From a virus, in the IMG/VR virus record IMGVR_UViG_3300044635_000323, positions 1 to 31,148 of that record: a stretch of 31,148 nucleotides of DNA; one strand, 5' to 3'. Positions 1 through 8,416 of the stretch are shown here, piece after piece (the first letter of the stretch is position 1; each line of letters starts with the position of its first letter). The position numbers and the translations under genes were made by a program. The notes under the pieces are model-generated. The model worked only from the letters and a program-made list of their open reading frames with translations, was not told where the DNA came from and searched no databases.

Positions 1-1150
1 CGTCCGATTCCGTCTGTGGGCCTTTTTGTTCCAACTGCTTTTGCAACACGGCGCTAATAGCATTTGATTGAAACTTTTGGGTATCAGTAGCAAATTTGGC
101 GGCTTCTGGTACTCCTAACGAGGCCAATACACTAGCGCCTGCGGCAATTGTTTCTTTACCAAATCCAGTATCAAAACCTTTGTTTAGCGCACTTAAATTT
201 ACCTCAATTGACGGCAGCGTTCTAGCTGCAAGCCCAGCAGCTTTAGCAATGTCGCTATATTGATCAACTAACATCTTACCGCGAGCGCCCTGTTCGGCTC
301 TTTCCGAAACCATAGTTACATTTGTACTTGCCGGAGGCGCAAACTGAGTTTCTTTTTTAATTGCCGCCAAATAATCTGCGCGTCGTGGATCGCCCGGAGG
401 CATGGCAGCTAGTTCTGATTGAAGTCTAGCTAAAGGGCTTGGCGCTCCTGCCGCAGGCGACAACCTAGCAATCTCTTTATCCAGCCGGTTAATGGTGGCT
501 GCAACTTGGGGAGTTTGATTTGCAAGCGCCGTTAACCGTTCACGTTGGCTGAGATAGTTTTGCAGTTCGCCTGATACTGCTGGCGCAACCATAGCGTTTG
601 TAGGCGCGGCTGGCGCAACCATAGCGTTAGCCATTGGCGCTGGTGCAGCAGGAGACATAGCGTTGGCTTGAGGCATGGCCTGTTGAGCGCCGCCCATAGC
701 AGCGGCAAATTCTCTAGTGCTGGCTTGTCGCTTTAGAAACTCGTCAACACCCATAGCCTCTCGTTCTTTGTACTGCTGAAAAGCTGATGCTTCTTCAGGA
801 ATATCAGCTAAGTCTTGTTCCAGCGTACCAAACTGTTGCCTAATCCGTCCAAGATACGGGTCAACGTGTTGCGCCCGGACAATGGCCTTGGCCTCGTCTG
901 GAGTACGAGCGCGGAGCAGCGCATCACGGGCGGCAAGTGTTCTCTGAGTGACTATGGCCGAATCAGCCACACGCTTTTTATCCGCCTGACCAGCGGCAAA
1001 CTCCTGTTGGCGCATACCAAACTCTTGCTGGGCCTGCGCTGCTCTCTGCTGGGCCATTGCGTTGGCCTGCATTTTTTCCCCGGCTTGCGTGAAGCCTTCA
1101 TAGAACCCTGACGGGCCGCCTTGGTTAAGAACTCCAAAATTAAGTGCCAT
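1..1150 (-). CDS. Large virion (ejection-type) protein, C-terminus beyond the left edge
   Basis: An open frame starts at an ATG at 1150, after an AAGGA ribosome site, and runs without a stop through position 1, so at least 383 residues are encoded and the end is missing. The first 130 residues are rich in Gln and Ala and look helical. Next comes an Ala/Pro/Met linker with repeated NAMVAPA units (30-nt period, about 523-660). A further Ala-rich helical stretch follows. It lies directly downstream of the gp7-like gene, where P22 has its other DNA-ejection genes (gp20, gp16). That position and the helical, low-complexity character suggest an internal virion or ejection protein. I do not recognise a named family, so the role is inferred from context. 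Confidence 0.75.
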   Translation of the reverse strand, partial: MALNFGVLNQGGPSGFYEGFTQAGEKMQANAMAQQRAAQAQQEFGMRQQEFAAGQADKKRVADSAIVTQRTLAARDALLRARTPDEAKAIVRAQHVDPYLGRIRQQFGTLEQDLADIPEEASAFQQYKEREAMGVDEFLKRQASTREFAAAMGGAQQAMPQANAMSPAAPAPMANAMVAPAAPTNAMVAPAVSGELQNYLSQRERLTALANQTPQVAATINRLDKEIARLSPAAGAPSPLARLQSELAAMPPGDPRRADYLAAIKKETQFAPPASTNVTMVSERAEQGARGKMLVDQYSDIAKAAGLAARTLPSIEVNLSALNKGFDTGFGKETIAAGASVLASLGVPEAAKFATDTQKFQSNAISAVLQKQLEQKGPQTESD

Positions 1151-1159
1151 GATATGTCC

Positions 1160-1972
1160 TTAACCGTAGTTATATGGGTCGGTAAAGTTAACGCCCATTC
1201 TTTGGTTGTACTGGCCGGGGCCGTAAAAACCACTGACTAGGCTGTTAAAACCACCAGACCCAAAGGCTTTTCCAATGTCGCCGTAAGCCGACTGCCTAGC
1301 GCGTTCGCCAGCTAGCATAGCGTTGCCAGTGTTATAGCCTTGGTTGGTCATTAAATTCCCAGCGTTAGTCGCGTAGTTTTGACCGGCAGTGTCGATTTGA
1401 GTGCCTGCTGTTTGGCCTACATCAGCAAGTCCAGCCAAACGGTTGTAGCCGGTGTTTGAACGTGCTACGTCAGCGTTGTAGCCTGTTAAAGCGCGGTTGT
1501 AGGCGTTGCCGTATTCTTGCGATCCCATGTCCTGCCCATAGCGCGTAGCTGCTCGTAAAGCGCTGCCAGAGATCAGACCGCCACGGGCTGCTGCTTGTCG
1601 GTCAATTGCCCTTTGGCCTTCTGCAAGCCTAAACGCATAGCCTGGGTCAGCTTGGTAGTCACCCGCGCCAAACCTAAACGCCGCTGGTTGTGCAAACGCG
1701 CCACTCTGCATTTGCGCTAGTGCGTTGGTGCCTGCTGCCAATCTTGGTTGTTGTCTAGCAACGCCTTCCTCGTACATCCGCCTTTGCAGTGCCAATGCTT
1801 CGGAAGATTGAGCGTTGGCTGCATTAGTGGCCTGTTGAATAGCACCCGTTGTGCCTCCGCCTGTGGCCTCCTCAAGACTGCCGCCAAGGGCAGCGCCCAA
1901 AGCAGTGCCTGCCGCTGACTCACCGCCAAGAAAATACCCCGCCGCAGCGCCTAATAGTTGACCCCAACCCAT
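1160..1972 (-). CDS. gp7-like DNA transfer (ejection) protein
   Basis: The product has 270 residues and a strong AAGGAG ribosome site before the ATG. It begins with a Gly/Ala-rich hydrophobic segment (GWGQLLGAAAGYFLGGESAAG), followed by a long Ala/Gln/Asn-rich helical body and repeated GYN and TG elements (about residues 160-225). This layout matches the P22 gp7 / 'DNA transfer protein p32' type of internal virion protein. Those proteins leave the capsid at infection and help form the conduit for DNA across the envelope. P22 gp7 is of similar size (about 229 residues). It sits after the gp10-like gene and a needle-position gene, as in P22. I am fairly sure of the class but less sure of direct homology. 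Confidence 0.65.
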   Translation of the reverse strand: MGWGQLLGAAAGYFLGGESAAGTALGAALGGSLEEATGGGTTGAIQQATNAANAQSSEALALQRRMYEEGVARQQPRLAAGTNALAQMQSGAFAQPAAFRFGAGDYQADPGYAFRLAEGQRAIDRQAAARGGLISGSALRAATRYGQDMGSQEYGNAYNRALTGYNADVARSNTGYNRLAGLADVGQTAGTQIDTAGQNYATNAGNLMTNQGYNTGNAMLAGERARQSAYGDIGKAFGSGGFNSLVSGFYGPGQYNQRMGVNFTDPYNYG

Positions 1973-1995
1973 AATCGTTCTCCTTGTTACCCAAC

Positions 1996-2775
1996 CTAAG
2001 TCGCAGGAGTTTGCGCTGTAAGCAAACCGTTTGTAAAAGTCATGCTGCCGTCTACGCCGAGTGCAGTCAGTTTAGCAGTCACGATGGTGGCGCTAACGCC
2101 AGCAGTGGAAGTACCTGTTCCGCCGTTGGCTATGGGCAGGATACCAGACACGTTGGTTGTCAGACTAGCAAAAGTCGTAGACGTTGTTCCCGTACCGCCG
2201 TTGGCTATGGGCAACGTCCCACTGACTTGCGTGGTCAGGCTAACCCCACTCAGCGTACCACCAAGGGTCAAGTTGCCTGCTGTGGTGACCGTACCTGTCA
2301 GCGTGATGCCGTTGACCGTGCCAGTGCCGCCTACGCTGGTCACTGTGCCAGCACCTAGGTTGGCTCGGGCTGCTGCGGCTGTCGTAGCGCCAGTGCCGCC
2401 GTTGGCTATTACCAATGTGCCTGCCAGCACCACCGCACCAGTTGTTGGGCTGCTGGGCGTAAACCCAGTTGTTCCTGCGCTGAAACTTAACAGGCCGCTG
2501 GATGCCACGGTTATCGTCCCTGCGCCGTTGGTCACGGTGATGCCAGAGCCAGCCGTCAGTGTCCGCAAGGTATAGCCCGTGCCGTTGCCAATCAGCAGTT
2601 GGCCGTTGGTCGGAATTGTGCCCAGACCCGTGCCGCCGTTGATTACTGGCGTGATGCCGAGGCCAGAGCCGGTGATGGTGTAGACGTTGTTCAGCCAACG
2701 AAACCATTGGGTTGTGATCTGACCGTCTTGGGTAAACATTACCCGAGGCGCAGGGATTTGGGTGACGTTTGCCAT
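1996..2775 (-). CDS. NGGTG-repeat tail protein at the tail-needle position
   Basis: The 259-residue product opens with a short conserved-looking head (residues 1-35, ending WFRWLNNVYTITG). The rest is beta-rich Gly/Thr sequence with the unit 'NGGTG' four to five times (for example VINGGTGLG, VIANGGTGATT, and PIANGGTGTTS and PIANGGTGTST). Such repeats are typical of phage fibre shafts and collar proteins. It follows the gp10-like stabiliser by one base. In P22 this slot holds gp26, the tail needle that plugs the portal channel. No gp26-like coiled coil is visible, so I call it a fibre or needle-like tail protein by position only. A related GTLPVASGGTG unit begins the fibre gene at 9002-9736. 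Confidence 0.6.
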   Translation of the reverse strand: MANVTQIPAPRVMFTQDGQITTQWFRWLNNVYTITGSGLGITPVINGGTGLGTIPTNGQLLIGNGTGYTLRTLTAGSGITVTNGAGTITVASSGLLSFSAGTTGFTPSSPTTGAVVLAGTLVIANGGTGATTAAAARANLGAGTVTSVGGTGTVNGITLTGTVTTAGNLTLGGTLSGVSLTTQVSGTLPIANGGTGTTSTTFASLTTNVSGILPIANGGTGTSTAGVSATIVTAKLTALGVDGSMTFTNGLLTAQTPAT

Positions 2776-2776
2776 A

Positions 2777-4429
2777 TCAACTTGACGTTGGACTCAACAC
2801 CAACTCAGCACCCATGATGGCGATCTTTACTGGGTCAGTACCGCTGACCTCGTAGACCCGATCCCTAGACGAACCAAGCCGCCGCCAGAACGTGCGGTAG
2901 CCGTACTCACCGATCTTGCCCATGCTTGTCCAATGCTCACTTGACCAAGTGTGACCGCTATCGTCGCTCCAGCGCAACATAACTTGCGGGTCATAGCCTG
3001 GGGTGGCTGGAAATGACTCGGTGACAATATCCGCGCCGTCAATGTCTGGGCCAGAGTAGGCAAAAGTCACCAAGTTCTCGCCCGGCAAGCCCAAAGACGG
3101 TTCAGTAATGATTTCAAGGCCCGACTCGGTTGCCAGATATTCCCAGTCAAACTCAGCAATCAGTTGGTAGCTTGGCCCTGCTGGTGGGACGTTTGCCAAC
3201 TCAGTAAGGATGCCGTCAGCAGTTTGCTCTGGTGTAACGCCCAGCCCTACGCCTGTTTCAGCGTCAAGCTGCAAGGTGTGGTGGGCTGTGCGTTTTAGGT
3301 TGTTCTGGCTTGACGGCAGCGCCCTCCATGAGCGTAGCCACTTTTGGATGCCGCCGTTGTCAGCGTACACATCCAAGTCAAAGGCATAGATGTTGCCGTT
3401 AACGTAGTCACCAACCACAATCTCGCTGTTAAACGCCATTTGGCAGTTTGACCTATGGCGCATAAACAGGCCGTTGTCAAACCCAGCCCGTTCGTGCCAT
3501 GCCTGCGTAGATACATCGTAGACCCAAGTGGCGTTGCCGGTGGGGAATGTTAAGACGTAAAAAGCGTGGCCTTCTTGCTGGTAAGTGTAGGCAATAGCGT
3601 CAGAAATGTCGCCGTATTGGGCAATGGCAAACTCAATAGCGTGGGTGCTAACCCGAGTGCCGGTGTAGCCATTGGCTCGGTAGACAATGCCTTGGCCTCG
3701 CGCATCTGCGCCTAGCCAGAAGATGCCGTTGTCCAGCTTGGCAACAGAAAAGGCCGCAGCGCAACCAATCTCATTGAACGCACCTTGAATGCGGGTCATG
3801 GGGAAGTCGGCAGCGCCAGAGTCGTACCAGACCTCGACTGAGTTAGTGCCAAACAGCCAAATCTGCCCGTGGTCAATGATCATACTGACCAAACCGTCAG
3901 GCGAACCCTCAGCACTGGCAAAGTCAAGCGGGTCAACGGAGGATCCATCTAACAGTTGCGTTACCCAGAATACCTGGCTGTTTGGCTGGATGAAAACAAA
4001 GTATCCGTCTAGGTAGCCAACTACCAACGCGCCAGCAAAGTCAACGTCAGTGATCTGGGCAAAGACTGCCGTGCTGCTGTTGTAGATGTAACCCGGCCCA
4101 TTGGCTGCAATGAACAACTGAGTGCCGTTGTCGCTCATGCTGACGGGGCCAGTGCCTGCTACCGTGCCTCGCAAGGTGGCTACATAGCCCGTGGTAAGGC
4201 TGTAGAGTTCCGTGCCACTAACCACATAGGCAACGCCGTTAAACGTCCACAAACCCCGTATTGGCCCCGCCCCAACCGTCACCAGCAAGTCAAGTCCAGG
4301 CGCACGGTTCAGAAACCCGCCTGTTTGCCCTCCGTCTGGGGTAATTTCTGGGAACAGGTTGACCATCCTGTTATCCGCAGCGTTAACGCTACGGGCAACA
4401 TAAGCCGAACCAAGGATGGGGGATTTCAT
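2777..4429 (-). CDS. P22 gp10-like packaged-DNA stabilisation (tail hub) protein
   Basis: The product has 550 residues. The N-terminal segment (AYVARSVNAADNRMVNLFPE, about residues 9-28) and the following beta-propeller-like repeats (GVAYVVSG, LFIAANG, GYFVFIQPN, GIFWLGADARG) are characteristic of the phage stabilisation protein family of P22 gp10. In P22 (472 residues) six copies attach to gp4 below the portal, help close the filled head and hold the needle and tailspikes. The start ATG overlaps the TAA of the upstream fibre-like gene (TAATG), indicating translational coupling. The C-terminal 150 residues contain a further beta-rich region ending in a WSDDSGHTWS motif, a BNR/Asp-box-like turn often seen in gp10 relatives. 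Confidence 0.85.
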   Translation of the reverse strand: MKSPILGSAYVARSVNAADNRMVNLFPEITPDGGQTGGFLNRAPGLDLLVTVGAGPIRGLWTFNGVAYVVSGTELYSLTTGYVATLRGTVAGTGPVSMSDNGTQLFIAANGPGYIYNSSTAVFAQITDVDFAGALVVGYLDGYFVFIQPNSQVFWVTQLLDGSSVDPLDFASAEGSPDGLVSMIIDHGQIWLFGTNSVEVWYDSGAADFPMTRIQGAFNEIGCAAAFSVAKLDNGIFWLGADARGQGIVYRANGYTGTRVSTHAIEFAIAQYGDISDAIAYTYQQEGHAFYVLTFPTGNATWVYDVSTQAWHERAGFDNGLFMRHRSNCQMAFNSEIVVGDYVNGNIYAFDLDVYADNGGIQKWLRSWRALPSSQNNLKRTAHHTLQLDAETGVGLGVTPEQTADGILTELANVPPAGPSYQLIAEFDWEYLATESGLEIITEPSLGLPGENLVTFAYSGPDIDGADIVTESFPATPGYDPQVMLRWSDDSGHTWSSEHWTSMGKIGEYGYRTFWRRLGSSRDRVYEVSGTDPVKIAIMGAELVLSPTSS

Positions 4430-5028
4430 TACGCAGCTACACCTTTGATAACCGCAAAGTTGAAAACCGGGGTTTCAGTGGTAGTGCCGCCAGTTGTGCG
4501 GAATGACAGGTTAAAACTTCCTGCCGCCACTGCTGTCACCATTAGGTCGTACAGATCAGTACCTGACTTTTGGTTCAAGATGATCACATCGGTAGCGGCC
4601 ACGGTGCTGTTGGTCACGGTAAAGGTTGCCGCAGTCGTTGTTCCTGCTGCACTAAATAAGGTGATTGCGCCTGTGGTTTTGTTCAGCGTTACACCTGTGG
4701 TGCGGCTGGTTGCTTGGGTAACAGTACCGCCTGCGCCTGTTGCGTAGCCAACGCCTGCCGTGCCAGAGGATGTAATTGCGCCCGTTGCTGCCAAACTCGT
4801 TCCGGTGGCTGCGCCAAGCACAGGCGTGGTCAACACCATTGAGGTGCTAGTACAAGCACTGATGTTGCCGCTAGCAACCGTACCCAACGCAGGTGTTACC
4901 AAAGTCGGGCTGGTGAACAACAGGGTCTTGCTGATGCTCTTGGTTGTGCCAGCTTGGACAAACGGAACAATGTCGGCAGCGTTGATGACGGTAGCAACGG
5001 GCAGACCGGAGATGGCAACGGTAGTCAT
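4429..5028 (-). CDS. Fibre-like virion protein with TPALGT repeats
   Basis: The 199-residue product begins with a short head (residues 1-25, VAISGLPVATVINAADIVPF). It continues with 'SPTLVTPALGTVASG / TTPVLGAATGTSL' repeats and ends with a beta-domain that starts GVGYATGAGGTVTQATS, a C-terminal module I recognise from many tailed-phage virion proteins. No enzyme motif is visible. It lies between the gp4-like and gp10-like genes and shares a TAATG overlap with gp10, so it is probably made with the tail-closure proteins and exposed on the tail or head. P22 has no gene in this slot, so this is an addition to the P22 plan. The exact role is unknown. Confidence 0.6.
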   Translation of the reverse strand: MTTVAISGLPVATVINAADIVPFVQAGTTKSISKTLLFTSPTLVTPALGTVASGNISACTSTSMVLTTPVLGAATGTSLAATGAITSSGTAGVGYATGAGGTVTQATSRTTGVTLNKTTGAITLFSAAGTTTAATFTVTNSTVAATDVIILNQKSGTDLYDLMVTAVAAGSFNLSFRTTGGTTTETPVFNFAVIKGVAA

Positions 5029-5030
5029 GA

Positions 5031-5744
5031 TTAAAAGTTCCCAGCGTAGATGTTGTAGCGTTGACGATTGGCAACAATGCCGTAGGGCATTGCCATCACA
5101 TCATCAGGATTGTTAATGCGCTTGATGTTGCGCTTGGAGGTCATAGCAATTCGCTGCACCTGTGGGCTTGGCTCGACGCCAAACTCAGCGGCAATCTCAC
5201 AGGCCAAGTTAAACCTAAAACACCGTAGGTAGCCTGGAGGGAAGGACAACGTAGTTGCCAGCACTGCTGGCTGCGTCAATTCTTCCACCGACACAATGTG
5301 CCATTCCAGTGGCGCAGTAGGCACAGGGTACACCGTCAACGTAATGTCGGGGTAACCCATGTTGACGTACAGCACTTGCGGGTAGGTGCTGGTTGTGTTT
5401 TTGACAGCAATGCCGTTGTACTGCTGCTCGTTGATTATTTTGATGCCATACGAAGTACCGTTTGAGGTATCTTTATAGTAAGTAGCATCGTCAACCAAGA
5501 CAGGCCGGTTGCCGACAAAGTTACCTGTTGGCCCTAACGTGCGTGTAGCTTGATTTACCGGCCAAGTGAACACTTGGTCTTGCGTTGTAAACACTGACAA
5601 CCGCTCAGTGTTCCATGAGTCGATCATCTGATTCATTGCCGACAGTGCGTCAGCAGACGTAGCGGCTGAAGGCGTTTCAGCCTCTGCCAACATCCCAATT
5701 AGGCGCAACGCCCCGTTTATCTGGTCGCCAGCAGATGTGGTCAT
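5031..5744 (-). CDS. P22 gp4-like tail accessory factor / head completion
   Basis: The product has 237 residues. The N-terminus (residues 4-45: SAGDQINGALRLIG...LSAMNQMIDSWN) and the C-terminal helical part (LRCFRFNLACEIAAEFG, then ALA-type helices) match the head-completion proteins related to P22 gp4 (166 residues). In P22 twelve gp4 copies bind the portal ring and form the site for gp10. A ribosome site GGAG lies seven bases before the ATG. Its position just upstream of the gp10-like gene agrees with the P22 order. The middle (residues 60-160) is beta-rich and longer than in P22 gp4. I do not assess the weak hydrolase activity reported for P22 gp4. Confidence 0.75.
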   Translation of the reverse strand: MTTSAGDQINGALRLIGMLAEAETPSAATSADALSAMNQMIDSWNTERLSVFTTQDQVFTWPVNQATRTLGPTGNFVGNRPVLVDDATYYKDTSNGTSYGIKIINEQQYNGIAVKNTTSTYPQVLYVNMGYPDITLTVYPVPTAPLEWHIVSVEELTQPAVLATTLSFPPGYLRCFRFNLACEIAAEFGVEPSPQVQRIAMTSKRNIKRINNPDDVMAMPYGIVANRQRYNIYAGNF

Positions 5745-5746
5745 AC

Positions 5747-5935
5747 CTATGCTCCTACGTCAACAACCTCAACTCGGGGTGGCCTGCCACGGGGACGTTT
5801 CATTTCGTTCACCGTGACAGGCTCTGCATCTACATCAAACCTCACCCAGCCGTTCTTTTCGTCATAAACGGCCTCTGCTTCCATACACGCAACTTTCGTC
5901 CCATGCACGGGGTGACGTAGGTAGATGACTGCCAT
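5747..5935 (-). CDS. Small virion-block protein with an AT-hook-like tail
   Basis: The 62-residue product begins YLRHPVHGTKVACME (residues 5-19), followed by YDEKNGWVRFDVD. I recognise this pattern as a small conserved protein of P22-like environmental phages, of unknown function. Residues 46-54 read KRPRGRPPR, which contains the PRGRP core of an AT-hook that binds the minor groove of AT-rich DNA. It sits between the coat-proximal beta-rich protein and the gp4-like gene. A role in capsid or connector maturation, or in contact with packaged DNA, is possible but unproven. No strong ribosome site is visible, and the gene starts four bases after the previous stop, so coupling is likely. Confidence 0.6.
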   Translation of the reverse strand: MAVIYLRHPVHGTKVACMEAEAVYDEKNGWVRFDVDAEPVTVNEMKRPRGRPPRVEVVDVGA

Positions 5936-5939
5936 AGGT

Positions 5940-6347
5940 TTACATCAAAAATGCCGAATAGGCAGCATCGCCAGTTTTCACAAAACGGTAAGTGTGCGCG
6001 CCATGACGGCCCACAGTCACGCTACCAAAAATTGTGATGCCTGTACCAGTTGTAACCGGCACAGTAGACGAACTACCGCTGTTGTTGTCGTTGCAAATAG
6101 TTAGATCAAAAGACGAACCAACTTTTGCGCTTGTGATAGCTGCGTCAAGCAACGCTGCGGTAGGCAGTGTCACAGTCAACGTAGCATCCGAGGCTTTCTT
6201 GCAAACAACCAAACCAACTGCCACTTGATCCGCAGTCAAAGTTGTGTCGCCGGTCAAAGTAGCTGGGATGGTTTGAACCCCCATTACTGCTTCAAGTAGG
6301 TTGCCGTCACCAAGTTGTTGACCGCCTGCACCATTAGGGAGAGCCAT
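5940..6347 (-). CDS. Beta-rich coat-adjacent protein (possible head decoration)
   Basis: The 135-residue product has a Gly/Gln-rich head (MALPNGAGGQQLGDGNLLEA) and an otherwise Thr/Val/Ala-rich body predicted to be mostly beta strand, ending HTYRFVKTGDAAYSAFLM. It has no Cys cluster, membrane segment or catalytic motif. The gene lies 26 bases after the coat gene with a clear AAAGGA ribosome site. Small beta proteins encoded directly beside coat genes are often capsid decoration or stabilising proteins, and that is my inference. The same N-terminal style occurs in coat-adjacent ORFs of other environmental P22-like phages. Confidence 0.6.
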   Translation of the reverse strand: MALPNGAGGQQLGDGNLLEAVMGVQTIPATLTGDTTLTADQVAVGLVVCKKASDATLTVTLPTAALLDAAITSAKVGSSFDLTICNDNNSGSSSTVPVTTGTGITIFGSVTVGRHGAHTYRFVKTGDAAYSAFLM

Positions 6348-6373
6348 GATAATTTCCTTTCAAATGAGTTAGA

Positions 6374-7585
6374 TCAACCCCACAGACGGCAAGCCATCTG
6401 GGGACGAATAGTGCTGAAACCGTACAGTACGTCAATACGGCAAGGCATACGGTCGTTGTTGATGTCGTAAGCACGAACCACACGCATACTGATGCCGTTG
6501 TGGTTTGCGCGAGCAGCCATGTCAACGCCCTGGGGCATAACGAGGTCAGCAGTAGCAAACGTGATGGCGTCCTTGTGGTAGATCATGTTTTGCGGATAGG
6601 CAGTAGATGCTGTACCAACAAAGGTCACGGCAGCGTTGTCAGCGGGGAAGCTGTTAACGGTAGCCAAGGCGCTTGTGCTGGTGTAGATCGGTGGGCTGAT
6701 TGCCATGTTTGCCAAAGCATTGCTAACGCCAGTTTGTGCAGCGGTCACAACAAATTGCTGTAGCGAACCAGTTGACTCACGGGTCTGTGGGTTAACTGCA
6801 AACACGTTTGCAATCGTAAACACATCACCAACAGTCACTGTGTCAGTTGCACCAGTAAGGCCGTCAATGCTGATGGTCGATTGGCCTTGGGTGCTAACAG
6901 CACCGTTAACCAAAATCGTACCGGCACGGGAACCAGTGGTGTGAACCTTGATGGATTGGCTCATGTTAATTTCGTCAAAGCCCAACACGCCAGTACCCAT
7001 CATGCCGTTCTTAAACTGCTTGCTGATGGTGTCGGTGGGATTGAAGAAACCAGACAGACCGTTGACCAAGCCAGCGTTAGCAGCAGGGTTGACGGTAGCG
7101 TAGCGGGGCGCCATACCAGCAGCCGATTCGTTGAGTTTCTGCTGCGCTTGCAACAGAACCAAAGCGGTAGCGGGAGAAGTGCCAGGAGTGCCTACGGTGT
7201 TAAAAATAGCTTTGTAGGCATTAGCAACGTCAGCGTCAATGCTAGAGGCCAACTGAGAGATGCGGGGCTTGAGAACCCGTTCTGCAAAGTCATCCAACGA
7301 CAAAGTCAACTCAGCGGTGGTGAAGTTTACACCGATGTGCTTTTGGGTAGAAACCGTCAGCGTGGTGCTTTGCTCGGCATCGTCCTGCACTTGCAGGGCT
7401 GCACCGTCAGTCACCAAAGCGCGATCAGGCAGGCGAATACGCAGAGTAGAGCCGATTTTTGCACCGCTAACAGCAAAGCTGTCATCGTACTGTCGGTTCA
7501 CGTTGCGGGTGATTACCAGGTTGTTCTCAAGAATCTCAAGAGCCTTCCGAGTAATCATGTCAATGGTAAGAATACTGTTAGCCAC
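6374..7585 (-). CDS. Major coat protein, P22 gp5 type
   Basis: The 403-residue product starts at a GTG (7585) preceded by AAGGAAAA. The sequence (ILTIDMITRKALEILENNL..., then GSTLRIRLPDRALV, a QKHIGVNFTTAELTLSLDDF segment and a C-terminal DVLYGFSTIRPQMACRLWG) matches the P22 coat family, HK97 fold. P22 gp5 has 430 residues and carries a telokin-like inserted domain. Here a beta-rich stretch at about residues 225-310 lies where such an insertion would be. The gene directly follows the scaffold gene, as in P22. Coat subunits assemble with scaffold into a T=7 procapsid in P22. The triangulation number here is not known. Confidence 0.85.
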   Translation of the reverse strand: MANSILTIDMITRKALEILENNLVITRNVNRQYDDSFAVSGAKIGSTLRIRLPDRALVTDGAALQVQDDAEQSTTLTVSTQKHIGVNFTTAELTLSLDDFAERVLKPRISQLASSIDADVANAYKAIFNTVGTPGTSPATALVLLQAQQKLNESAAGMAPRYATVNPAANAGLVNGLSGFFNPTDTISKQFKNGMMGTGVLGFDEINMSQSIKVHTTGSRAGTILVNGAVSTQGQSTISIDGLTGATDTVTVGDVFTIANVFAVNPQTRESTGSLQQFVVTAAQTGVSNALANMAISPPIYTSTSALATVNSFPADNAAVTFVGTASTAYPQNMIYHKDAITFATADLVMPQGVDMAARANHNGISMRVVRAYDINNDRMPCRIDVLYGFSTIRPQMACRLWG

Positions 7586-7606
7586 GATTTTTCCTTAGAA
7601 AATAAA

Positions 7607-8344
7607 TTAAAACTTTCGCGCCTGCAACGCTTTCATTTGTCGCGCTCTGTCGGCCTCAATCCACTGGCTGGTACTCATGGTCTTGATAGACCGTGGGTCA
7701 GTTGTGTCAAAAGACCCAGAACCCACCCCTCGGGCGGTAACTGGTGAAATCGGTTCAGGCGCACCAGAAGTACGCTTTTGGACGGGGTTCTCGGCTAACT
7801 TAGCCTCAAGCCGTCCAATCTCTTTGGCCTGCAAAATAGGCGCTAGTCGAGAAATACGATCTGCCTCTTTCGGATTTGAGCCAAGGTGATAAACCAAGTC
7901 AGGCCCAATGTCCGACGATTGAATCGTCTGTGCCATCACGGTTGTAATCTTGAGGCTGGGGTTGTAGGCAACTTGTTCAAAGTCGCTGTACTTAGCCCTA
8001 GCCGTTTCTTCACGCTCGTGATACCCATCAAGAATCTCAGCTTGTTGTTTCTGGAGTTCCCGCTGCTCAATCAGTTTATAAGCCTTGGCCTCTGCGTAAG
8101 CATCGACCGACTCAAACTGATCTTGCGGAGGTAAGTCCACTGCCACTGCTGGCGCAGGCTGTCGCTCTCGTTCCCACTTTCGCTGCTCTCTTGCGAGGCG
8201 TTTACCAATAGCGGCGTCAAGTTCCTCTTGCGAGAATGTCTTAGCTGCTACTTCCGGCGTTTCAACTACAGGTTCTGGAGTAACCGCCGTGGTTTCCAGT
8301 TCCGGCGCGGGGGCTAATTCCGCTACTTGCTCTACATCTGACAT
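7607..8344 (-). CDS. Scaffolding protein
   Basis: The product has 245 residues. It is highly charged and helical: an acidic Pro/Glu-rich N-terminus (residues 1-35), then KTFSQEELDAAIGKRLAREQRKWERE (35-60), a segment typical of phage scaffolds. Next comes a long Gln/Glu/Lys coiled-coil-like region. The C-terminus (residues 215-245) is basic with helical potential (WIEADRARQMKALQARKF), as expected of a scaffold tail that binds coat subunits. P22 gp8 has 303 residues. The gene is placed immediately before the coat gene. No protease domain is visible, so the scaffold probably exits intact, as in P22. TTAGGA serves as ribosome site. Confidence 0.75.
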   Translation of the reverse strand: MSDVEQVAELAPAPELETTAVTPEPVVETPEVAAKTFSQEELDAAIGKRLAREQRKWERERQPAPAVAVDLPPQDQFESVDAYAEAKAYKLIEQRELQKQQAEILDGYHEREETARAKYSDFEQVAYNPSLKITTVMAQTIQSSDIGPDLVYHLGSNPKEADRISRLAPILQAKEIGRLEAKLAENPVQKRTSGAPEPISPVTARGVGSGSFDTTDPRSIKTMSTSQWIEADRARQMKALQARKF

Positions 8345-8386
8345 TTTTGAATCCTAAGATTCCCTGGTCATTGGGCCAGTACAAAT

Positions 8387-8416
8387 ATTATAGTCCTTGT
8401 CCAGGTGTGACGTAAA
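8387..8416 (-). promoter_or_regulatory. Candidate promoter for scaffold and coat genes
   Basis: On the minus strand a perfect TATAAT (8392-8387) lies 18 bases after TTTACG (8416-8411), which matches four of six bases of the sigma-70 -35 box. It overlaps the stop codon of the 114-residue ORF and lies about 45 bases before the scaffold start. Extra transcription of scaffold and coat would fit their high demand. This is a sequence match only. Confidence 0.35.

Noticed and set aside
2042-2575. 177-residue plus-strand ORF rich in Val and Pro
   Set aside because: Antisense shadow of the NGGTG-repeat gene; its Val/Pro bias comes from reading Gly/Thr codons backwards, and it has no ribosome site.
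2096-2660. Regular repeats resembling a CRISPR array
   Set aside because: The repeats are in frame, encode NGGTG units and have no uniform spacers.
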